From NCBI GenBank assembly GCA_029204225.1, contig CM055095.1, positions 24,647,190 through 24,711,189 of the forward strand: a stretch of 64,000 nucleotides of DNA, read 5' to 3'. The notes under the pieces were generated by a model that was not told the DNA's origin, did no database searches, and saw only the letters and a list, made by a program, of their open reading frames with translations. This document shows positions 23,854 to 32,427 of the stretch, one piece after another. Within the stretch, counting starts at the first letter, position 1. Each line of letters opens with the position of its first letter. Both the position numbers and the translations under genes were made by a program. The DNA comes from Diphasiastrum complanatum. Lineage: Eukaryota > Streptophyta > Lycopodiopsida > Lycopodiales > Lycopodiaceae.

Positions 23854-24780
23854 GATTGCACTTGGAAAAGAGTTCAAGATGCAAGATCTTGGAAAAGTTC
23901 ACTACATACTAGGATTAGAGATTGACTTTCTTAAAGATAAGGCTTTTGTATGTCAGTCCAAGTATGCTCTTTAAATGTTAAAAAAATTCAATATGTTAGA
24001 TTGTAAGAGTATAGAAACTCCTATGGAGCAAAATGTAAAAGCCCTAACAAAGGTGATGAAAGATCGTTCGTGGACATCACACTTTTTAGGAGTCTTATAG
24101 GCTCCTTAATTTGGGTCACAATAACTAGACCTGACATAAGCTTTAGTGTTCATGAGTTGAGCCAGGCTATGCAAAATCCTACTATTTATCATTGGAAAAT
24201 GGCCAAGAGAGTGATTAGATATATATCTTCAACTTTTGATTATGGTTTATTGTATAAAAGTGAAGATCTTTCTATTGTTGGTTATTCTGACTTGGATTTT
24301 GCAAGTGATAGAGCAGATAGAAAATCTACAAGTGCTTATGTCATTTATCTTGGAGGAAACTTGATATCTTGGCTTTCCAAAAAGCAAGATATTGTATCAC
24401 TCTCATAATGCGAAGCTGAGTATAAGGCACTCACTACAACAACAAAGGAAGTGCTTTGGATCAAGAGGTTGCTAGTGGAGCTAAAGATAATCATGGAAGA
24501 GGATCTACCTATGATCATGTGCGACAGCATTTCAGCCCAAGCTCTTGCCAACAACCCGATATTCCATGCAAGGAGCAAGCATATCGAAGTTGCACATCAC
24601 TTCGTGAGAGAGAAGCTCATTGGAGGGGGAAATCTACTTGGAGCACATCGACAGATCATCTTGTATTGTTGATATGCTCACCAAACCTTTGAGCAAAAGT
24701 TCCTTCATCAAGCATAGAGCCAATCTTGGAGTAATACCAAGATCCATGTTCTAGTCAATATAGATTGTTTTTAGGAGGAG
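23854..24780 (+). pseudogene. Copia family A reverse transcriptase end and RNase H
   Basis: Starts in mid reverse transcriptase (EFKMQDLGKVHYILGLEIDF) and continues with PMEQ, RSLIGSLIWVTITRPDISF, HWKMAKRVIRYISS, SDLDFASDRADRKS and LANNPIFHARSKHIEVAHHF. Stops (SLS-stop-CEAEY near 24407) and frameshifts near 24045 and 24630 disable it. A polypurine tract (TTTTTAGGAGGAG) at 24768-24780 directly precedes the 3' LTR. Closely similar in protein to the intact element at 30935-37171. Confidence 0.9.
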
Positions 24781-25574
24781 TGTTGAAATGGAAAAATAAT
24801 CCATCTTGATTTTAGGCTTGCTACAAATATTGTACTATGCAAGTATGTTGTTCATAAATGCAAAATGCCAAGTTTGGCCTAGATAGAACTCGAGCTACAT
24901 GGATATGTCATACCTAGAATGATGAGTACAACTTGCATATAGATTGTAGACATAGAATTAGCAAGATTATGCTAGTAGAAACTCGTGGCAATTCACATGC
25001 ATTAATTGTAAGTGATCCATAGTGACATGCAAGGCATGCACAAAGTGTAATGGACACATGCATGATGATTTGTACATTTCTAGTTAGAACTAGGACACTT
25101 GGAAAAAGTTGGTAGAAATTTATGCATGAGATGTGACAAATGTCACATAGACTCTAGTTTTCACTTTAGATGTCATTAAATGATGGATGGATGTGGTTCT
25201 ACCTCGAGCTACCTCAAACTCCATAAATATGTGTAGCTCTCCTCATAATTTTTTATGAAGAACCAAAGCTTTGTAGCTATTTCTTGCCATTTTGGATCCA
25301 CACAAATTTTGCTTGTTATCTCTCTATCTTTCTCTCTCTAACTCGTTTTGAGGCTAATGCTAATACACTGATGTCTTGTACTTTTGCTCATTTATGATTC
25401 ATTGCTATCATTCTCTGATGCTTAGCATGCTAGATTGTGGTTAAGCCATAACTTCTATACTAGATCTTGCTAATCAATCTAGAATCAGGTTATTGTGCTA
25501 ATCATAAAGCTTAATTAGATCTATCATACTTGTGGATCTTTCCCACACGTGTGAATTCTAAAAATTTTGTCAAC
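24781..25574 (+). mobile_element. Copia 3' LTR, family A
   Basis: 794 bp from TGTTGAAATGG to GTCAACA, after a polypurine tract. It carries CACACGTGTG at 25544-25553. An inverted partner lies at 10636-11412. Confidence 0.85.
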
Positions 25575-25885
25575 AGTTATCCCTTGCAAATATGGTTGGT
25601 AAATGAGCTCGAATACAATCTATTCGGCACCCTAGGGGGACAATATACCATGCGGCAATTCGACGATGGCGCTATGGCGAACCTTCAGAAAGAAAAAGCA
25701 AGGCTGGAAGTGGAAAACAAGCAACAGCAGCTAGAGATCCAAAATCTCACCACTTATTTCGCCTGTTGAAAACTGCATGTAAAATTGTAGTGTCGGATTT
25801 TTCGCCTGTGTAGAAACCCGTATAGAACTGCAGTGTCGCCTGTCAGAAGCTATATGTAAAAATGCAGTGTCGCATCTTCATACCT
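25575..25885 (+). other. Short coiled-coil-like reading frame and degenerate tandem repeats
   Basis: A frame open from before 25575 to 25769 encodes NELEYNLFGTLGGQYTMRQF followed by a charged heptad-like segment (LQKEKARLEVENKQQQLEIQ). Immediately after, three degenerate copies of a roughly 38-44-bp unit (CGCCTGT...GTAAAA-TGCAGTGTCG) span about 25758-25880. Origin unknown; it lies between two copia elements. Confidence 0.35.
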
Positions 25886-25887
25886 AC

Positions 25888-25993
25888 AAAGGAAATGACA
25901 GTTGATATCTTTACAAAGCCACACAGTAAAGCTTTGTTTGAGAAGTAGCGAAGAAGATTGGGGTTAATCCAATTGCCCACTTAAAGAGAGAGT
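25888..25993 (+). pseudogene. Copia family B C-terminus and PPT region
   Basis: Codons read KEMTVDIFTKPHSKALFEK then stop, the terminal copia signature. A purine-rich AAAGAGAGAG tract precedes the LTR at 25994. Confidence 0.7.
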
Positions 25994-26643
25994 TGTAGAA
26001 CACCTCAACAGACAAATCTCGGTTCTACTAACAAAGTGCACAGTCTAATTGACAAAGGATGAGAACTTAAAATTGTCGCGAAACTCGAAACATGCTTATT
26101 GTTGTTCAAACTCGAAACTTGAACTCGAAACCGTCACGAACAATAAATTGTCGCGAATAACAAATTGTTGCGAACAGATAAACTGTCGCAAACAAGAAAC
26201 GAACTTGACAGATAAACTATCGTGAACAAAAATCTTTCGAGTCTAGAAACGTAACGTTTTTTGAATACCAACCGTTTTAACGGTTAGATCGATTATTACA
26301 GAAGGAAAAAGGCCAAAAGACTTATCTTGTGACAATATAAATACATGTACACTTACTCATTGTAAACCAACAAGACAACAAGAGATGTATACAGATGTTT
26401 CAAAATCAGAGGTCATCAAAGTTTCTCAACAGATGATTTTTCTCTTTTGTTCTGATTGCTAAAATTGTCTATTACACTCACGCATATATCTCTTAAATCT
26501 GCATGCTTTATTCAATCAAAGTAGAAACTGCTCTATTAGTACATAGACCAAAATCAGACACGATTGAAGACAATAATATTAGTTTGATTTTTTCAAACTT
26601 TCATCGTGTTCTCTGAAGGAGAATTCTTAGTATTTTTCCTACA
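25994..26643 (+). mobile_element. Copia 3' LTR, family B
   Basis: TGTAGAA at 25994 to CCTACA at 26643. Inverted partner of 16598-17297, with the same GTCGCGAA/CTCGAAAC short repeats. Confidence 0.8.
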
Positions 26644-26689
26644 TAGATTTCATTTTCAGGTCTTTCTACTGGTCCTTGTGGAAGTGAAT

Positions 26690-27129
26690 GTTTTTTTCGT
26701 AAAAAAACATCTTTTGAAAGACTCTTTCCAAGTTTCGAATTCATGTAAAGTGAGGTGGGGCTATCATGCCCTGTGAATGCAAGATGGATTTTTTTTTTCG
26801 GAGCGTTCATAAAATTTCTAAAAGATGTTATTTGCCAAAAAGCACGTGTAGAAGGAAGTATGGTTGAAGATTGGATGACACAAGAGTCTTCGTTTTACAT
26901 TAGGGTACTTGACACAATCATATCCAAGGGCTCCAAGATTGTGGCAAGTGATGAGGAGAGGAACAAATTAGAAAATATTCCACAAGGAAAAGGAATGTAT
27001 GTGAGATTTTTCGAGTGTATGAGAGACAATGTTTGCACTTATACAACACACAAGAATGATCACCTTGGATTGATTTATATGATAGAAGGCGGTGGTGTTG
27101 ATCACATAGGGCCTAGGCTAAGCCTCTAG
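26690..27129 (+). pseudogene. CACTA (En/Spm) transposase, DUF4218 segment
   Basis: The frame reads FERLFPSFEFM, stop, SEVGLSCPVNARWIFFFGAF, then FIKFLKDVICQKARVEGSMV and EDWMTQESSFYIRV. This is the DUF4218 hallmark of plant CACTA transposases (FPPSFF...GGPV..RWM...ER.MK.LK..V...ARPEGS.AE.....E). Only this portion is present; the Transposase_21 catalytic core is not visible nearby. The frame stops at 27129. The C-terminal DUF4216 domain of a CACTA transposase is on the same strand at 45975-46705. Confidence 0.75.
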
Positions 27130-27267
27130 ATCAATGCAACATTTCATGGCTATATGAAGCCATGAATGATACTTGTGCAAGTGGAAAATAAATATCAAAT
27201 TCAATGGGAGATATTGCACATGGTTATAGTTGTCATGTTTGTCTCTAAATCAAACTCATCATTATGT

Positions 27268-27880
27268 ATATATATATATATATATATAAACTTACGTACA
27301 GTTTTGCGCATGTGTATGGGTGCACCATGCATGCTCCTCCCCTCACCCATGCATGAGCTTTTTTTGAACTAAAAACTTAAAAAAATAGGATGCATGTATG
27401 GGGAAGGAGCATGAATACTAAAACTTATATATATTTAAATTTATGTACAGTTTTGCGCATGGGTGAGGGACCCCATGCATCTTCCTCCCCTCACCCATGC
27501 ATACACATGATGGGAGGGGATGCATGTATGAGAAACAGGATGCATGGCCATGCATATACAATTGTGAATTGCAATTTATCATTGACCATTGTACTCCTCC
27601 AAGTAGAAGTTCATATTAAGTGGATTTTTAAGTTGGCCACTTTATAATTAATGAATGATCATTGGCCTTCAAGTTTTATAATTATTTGTAACGGCATAGT
27701 CGTTCTCTCTCTCTCTCGCGCGCGTTTGAAAATTAGACGGCTAATATCTCTCTCATTCGTTTGGAAATTTGGAAATTGGGCGGCTAATCTCTCTCTCTCT
27801 CTCTCTCGATACCTCTATTGCGCGTTTTGGAGGATTTCTGGATCGTGATTATCTCTCTCTCTCTCTCTTGCGTCATTTTA
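27268..27880. repeat. TA microsatellite, GCATG-rich repeats and CT/GA runs
   Basis: TA run at 27268-27288. Two related blocks with TTTTGCGCATG and CCCCTCACCCATGCAT are at 27300-27358 and 27451-27500. From 27700 to 27870 three CT-dinucleotide runs alternate with short blocks ending GGCTAAT. No gene is supported. A short frame at 27885-28050 contains an imperfect internal duplication (GTATGATAGGC) but has no recognisable product. Confidence 0.7.
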
Positions 27881-28483
27881 GGAAGCACTACTACCTGGAA
27901 ACAACGGATCACGCCAGCTGTCTGCGATACATTTGATTTCAAAGAAAGGCTTGATGATAGAATCCGTATGATAGGCCTGCAACGGGCATTAGAAGAGGCT
28001 GCATTTGCACTACGAACGTATGATAGGCTGCCACGGGCGTTGGAATAGTCTTCATTTGCATTTGCACTACGAACAGCAGCGCCTCTATCAAGGAATGCTA
28101 AGAACAGCAACACCAACTACCAGAGTTGGAAGATCATCTGAGTCTGCATTTGTAGTTCGAACATCAGCGCCTCTATCAAGTCCTATCAAGTCTGCATTTG
28201 TGCAATGGAAAAGTATTAACCCATGTATGTTGTCTTTTCTTTTGGGTCATGTGATATATAAATAATCTGACATCAACCCACACAGAATCAGACCAAAGAT
28301 GAGAAGCTACAGCCTGAGGCCACGTTTCACCTATCAAGAACTTCATGAACTTGAATAGTAACGACTTCAAGAACTATAAAAAACAAGCAGAATAGTAATG
28401 ACCTTCAAGAACTATCCATGGACTGAGCATAATTCCAAAATCTAGGATAGCAATTGCAAAGTATTAACCCATGTATGATGCCT

Positions 28484-28830
28484 TGAGTTGAAAAGTGCAG
28501 TGCTCAGCACCACTGCGCTGGTTCCATAGCCGGTGTTGTAAAGATTTCCATAACCACATACACCGCCTGCCAAATGCACGCAGTTTAAGATAACTTCCAA
28601 CATCTAAGGACACAGAGCATTCAAGCTAAGGTGATCGCTGGGAGCATATGCAACTGAAGTGCTTCTAACAAATAGGGCAGCTTAATATAAATGAAGATAA
28701 AGAATCAGCAACTCACCCATAGTCCCAGACGCATCACCACCTCCGTGGCCTCCATGGACATGGACCTGAACATGATCTCACGACTACCGCAAATGCGATG
28801 ATTCTCACAACTAAGACAACCGCTTTTATT
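28484..28830 (-). pseudogene. Alpha-expansin fragment (two partial exons)
   Basis: Minus strand. Exon 1 ends at 28717 with GGGDASGTMG followed by GTGAGT. Exon 2 begins at 28566 after a CAG acceptor and reads [20 protein letters not shown] then STALFN. Spliced, this gives the DASGTMGG-CGYGNLY core of the expansin GH45-like domain, with the intron at the position conserved in plant expansins. Expansins loosen cell walls. The gene is broken: the frame is lost after LFNSR at about 28484, the Cys-rich remainder and the C-terminal CBM63 domain are missing, and a hydrophobic signal-peptide-like run upstream (28770-28830) is in another frame. Presumed pseudogene. Confidence 0.7.
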
Positions 28831-29228
28831 CCTGCAGAAAAGTCGTCATGAGATTTCATTGGTCATATGCACGGTAGCAAAATACTGATATTTACATTAC
28901 AGGAAAAAAATAATGGATAAATGGATTATGAGAAACCTAGGCATTACAAAGCAAGTCGTTCCAACAATGTCAGAGGACGTTACTTTCTGTCACTCATGCT
29001 CACAACATCATTCAGAGTATAACAGAAAAATGCCTCACCTCACTTCACTTCTTTACTCAGTGAGTCATCCAACAATGTCTCACCCACTTTCCTTTTTCAG
29101 TCACTCAAATCCACAATGCAGAACAGCACAACTAAAACTACAAAGGTTTTTTTGAGGATTCTAAGCAAAAGATAACAACACTATAACAAAACCAAAACCA
29201 TTGCTTTTTTGGTCAGACTTCATTCAAA

Positions 29229-29582
29229 GTAGACAAAGGATCGAATTTTCAAATGACTTGAATTTTTCCAGCGACTCGATTTTCAAATGATGGCTCGAAT
29301 TTTTCGAAAGATCGAATTTTTTTGAAGACTCGAATTTTTCCAAAGACTTGAATTTTTGAAACGACTCGAATGTTTTTTCAAAGACTCGAATTTTTTTGAA
29401 GACTCGAATTGGATTGAATTTTTCCAAAACTCGAATTTTTTTAAAAGGTCGAATTTTTCCGAAGGGTCAAAGAACTTTTCATACTGTCAAGTCGGGGCTC
29501 AAATTTTTTCGAAGACTTTAATTTTTACAAGGACTCGAATGTTTTCAAAGACTCAAATTTTTCCAAAGACTCAAATGTTAGA
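29229..29582. repeat. Minisatellite, about 18-bp unit
   Basis: About 18 degenerate copies of AAGACTCGAATTTTTCC and variants, interrupted once around 29475-29500. The interval 28831-29228 holds nothing I recognise. Confidence 0.85.
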
Positions 29583-29714
29583 TATTCGAGATACGAGATT
29601 TGCGAGATCGGCCATCATCCAAATCATCGGCCGCCAAACGACATACTGAAGTTCCAAATCATCGGCTGTCATCTAGATCGGCCACCATTGCCCATCAACG
29701 ACGGGCACTCTTTA

Positions 29715-29960
29715 CTATATATATATATATATATATATATATCATAGTGGCACGTGGTACCGCCATTATGGTATTTTTGCGAAAAAAAAAAAGTTTTTTT
29801 TTTTTGGGTACCGCGGATCAGTATGAATCCACGGTACCACAGTGGATCCTCGGTACCGGGATCCGCGGATCCTGGATCTATGATATATATATATATATAT
29901 ATATATATCATAGTTGCACGTGATACCGCCATTATAGTGCAGCCCAAAAATCCGCGGTAC
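29715..29960. repeat. (TA)n-bordered GGTACC/CCGCGG repeat cassettes
   Basis: TA runs at 29715-29742 and 29882-29908 are each followed by a near-identical block (CATAGTGGCACGTGGTACCG and CATAGTTGCACGTGATACCG). Between and after them are clustered GGTACC, GGATCC and CCGCGG palindromes. A third such cassette is at 30600-30721. Confidence 0.75.
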
Positions 29961-30028
29961 CAGGGCGGCACCATGTTTTAATATTTTTTTTCTTTTTTTA
30001 AAAAAAAACAATTTTTGTAAAAAAAAAT

Positions 30029-30561
30029 AGTGGGCAATATGGGTATCATCTTGAAGCTCTTGATGAGAGCAGTGCATTTATGCAGATTGCTGGTGCTTTA
30101 GCTACAAAATGTGTTAGACAACTAAATAATGCACCTCTCAGTTTAATAGTCACTAGTTAACCGTGAGCTCAGATCTGTAAGGCCCCCGTTATGAGGAGAA
30201 GCCATTACTGAACACGATTGTTAGTATAGGGTCTATTGTGAGACCATGATGGTTATGAGATGACTAGATTACAATTTTTATGTAGCAGCAAGTCTTGGGG
30301 GATTCGAGGGGTGGTAGCCCCCGGAGAAAAGCGGAGTCCGGGGGATGGTAGCCCCCTAGCGGGGGGTTTGGGGGGCAGAGCCCCGCAACGGCGGTACGAC
30401 CTCTTCATGATTTGGCCTTCCGACTCCCTGAGCAAAAACACACTTTTTAGTGTTTTGCATCCCCTTGGTCCTTTGGCTGTTCGCTCTCGTCAGAACCAGC
30501 AACCTACATAAACGCACTGCTCTCGTCAACAACTTCAAGCTGATACCCATATTTGCCCACT
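30029..30561. mobile_element. Non-autonomous TIR element with GC-rich core
   Basis: About 70-bp imperfect terminal inverted repeats: AGTGGGCAATATGGGTATCA at 30029 and its complement TGATACCCATATTTGCCCACT ending at 30561, extending inward past GAGAGCAGTGC. The interior at 30295-30400 is strikingly G-rich in an AT-rich setting (repeated GGTAGCCCCC, GGGGGGCAGAGCCCC). No transposase. Flanks are homopolymer A and T runs, so a TSD cannot be read. Confidence 0.7.
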
Positions 30562-30599
30562 TAATTTTATTTTTTTTTTAAAAAAAAATTTAAAAAATA

Positions 30600-30672
30600 T
30601 ATTATATATCATGGTACCGTGGATCAGTATGGAACCGCGGTACCGGGATCTGCGATCCTGGTACCCTAGATC

Positions 30673-30721
<49 letters not shown>
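30600..30721. repeat. Third GGTACC cassette and (TA)n
   Basis: ATCATGGTACCGTGGATCAG, then GGTACCGGGATC and CTGGTACCCTAGATCC, followed by a TA run of about 45 bp (30677-30721). It shares its layout with the cassettes at 29715-29960. Confidence 0.7.
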
Positions 30722-30724
<3 letters not shown>

Positions 30725-30753
30725 ATATTTGTGTGTCACATTTGTGCCTATGT

Positions 30754-30803
30754 ATGGGGTAGGAGGATGCATGGGTCTTAACCCATGCATCCTCCTACCC
30801 CAT
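30754..30803. repeat. Perfect 23-bp inverted repeat with 4-nt loop
   Basis: The arm at 30754-30776 (ATGGGGTAGGAGGATGCATG...) is an exact reverse complement of 30781-30803, with loop CTTA. Related GCATG-rich sequence continues to about 30890. Confidence 0.9.
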
Positions 30804-30934
30804 GTACTTTTTCAAAAAAACTAACTAAAATTCTTACATGCATGCATGGGGAAGAGGATGTATGCATGCTGCCCCATGCATACACCTTGCCACATCATCA
30901 ATTTGCAATAGGAGTGTACCCCTCGCATCAGGAT

Positions 30935-31671
30935 TGTGAAGAATTGAAAAAGATTATCTATGTTAGATATAGGGATCTTATGTTTTTTACATCAAGCATC
31001 TAGGTGTAGGATGTTGATAGGAATAAATTTGGCATAGATGGCAAATTATGCATTTCCACTTGTAATGCCACTATTGAGCCAAAATAGAGTAAGAGGCTAA
31101 ACACTTGCTAATTAGAGTGTAGACAAGTGTAAAGTTTTTGTTTGATGAATTCCAAGAGGTCCAATAGGATATAGAGGTGGAACCTTGTGAGGTCCAATAG
31201 GAAATTGAGGTGTGCTTGAATATAGTCCAATAGAATTAAGAGGTGCATAGATCAATGATCCAATAGGATCAAGAGGTGACAAAATGTGGTCCAATCATAG
31301 TTAAGCATAGTGGTAGCTCGTGGACCTACTAGTATCATTGTACTCCTCATTTTGAAATTAATTGATTTGGTGATTTTATGAATTTTGTGAGTTATTGGAT
31401 TTCTAGCTTTCTCTCTCTACCCGAGAGCTCTTGATGCATTTTCTCTCTCTACCCCAGGAGAGCAGCTTGTTTTTACTTAGATTATTTTTTGAATACTTCC
31501 CACACGTGTGAGTGAGAGTTGGAAGTGATTGAATGCATGTAGTAGTGTGTTTTTGCCATAGGATTCAAGATTGATCTTGAATCTCAATCTAGTCTTGATC
31601 TTGGTGCATCTACACACCTTAGGAGATCACAAGTACATGTAGTGGACAGTCCACACGTGTGAAATTCAACA
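30935..31671 (+). mobile_element. 5' LTR of element H
   Basis: Contains four degenerate repeats of a GTCCAATAGGA-type motif (31155-31265) alternating with GAGGTG, and two copies of the palindrome CACACGTGTG (31501-31510 and 31652-31661), a G-box-type core. CTCTCTCTACCC is repeated near 31410-31455. Confidence 0.95.
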
Positions 31672-31683
31672 TGGTATCAGAGC
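31672..31683 (+). other. Primer-binding site, initiator tRNA-Met
   Basis: TGGTATCAGAGC abuts the LTR with no spacer. The leader from here to 32427 is non-coding. Confidence 0.95.
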
Positions 31684-32427
31684 CTACCTAAGGTTACCAT
31701 GCATTTTGATCCATCTAAGTGAAAAATTTTCATCAATCTTGAGCTAGAAATTGTCAAGGCCCATTTTCCTAGCTATCTTGTTCAATCTTGGATCAAAAGA
31801 GATCAAAAGGACATTGATTGGGTCTGACCTGGTACTGTACGGAATCAGGTGCTCAGACACGTGTGAGGAACATCCAATTTCAGTTTGGAAGTTCTCTCTC
31901 ATGTTTGATCCATTTATCTTGCTTGATAACTTCTTTTGAAGCTATTTTTGTCTAGTTTCTGTTGCAATCAGTTTCATTCCATTTGGTTGAGCCAATCAAA
32001 AGTTATAAGCTTTTGAAGAGGGTTAGGTAGGGCACCTAGACCTGGGTGGACACATTTGGTTTGGTCAAGAGATTGCTTGGTTGATCCAAGATCACAGTTG
32101 TATGCTTGCCAATCTCATCTATATGTGATCTAGGCACTGTTTTGAGATCTTAGCCATTTTGTTTCATGCAATATCATTGTATTTGAGTCAAATTTGGTTT
32201 CTTAGTGTATTTCACACGTGCTAAGAGTGTTGGATCCTAACTTTGCCTATACTCCATCATTTGATGTGAAATAGATCTTGTTTTAGAGAGATTTGTGTAG
32301 CTAGTGAGAATCAATTCACAAATTGTTGTAAGATCTTTCATAGGAGGAGATAGTACTCAATTATTGGATCCTATTGAAAGTGTGTAACAACATTTATTGT
32401 TCATCATCTGAGTTTTCTTCACTTCAA

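Noticed and set aside
1-26643. A single large inverted duplication explaining all inverted LTR pairs
   Set aside because: Sums of paired coordinates differ widely between families (about 25, 20, 36 and 43 kb), so there is no common axis.
28913-29155. 80-codon plus-strand frame with Ser/His-rich content
   Set aside because: No recognisable domain, splice context or repeat; probably chance.
31112-31294. 60-codon Pro/Ile/Gly repeat protein in both LTRs of element H
   Set aside because: It is a by-product of the CCAATAGGA-type repeats on the opposite strand; no start context or homology.
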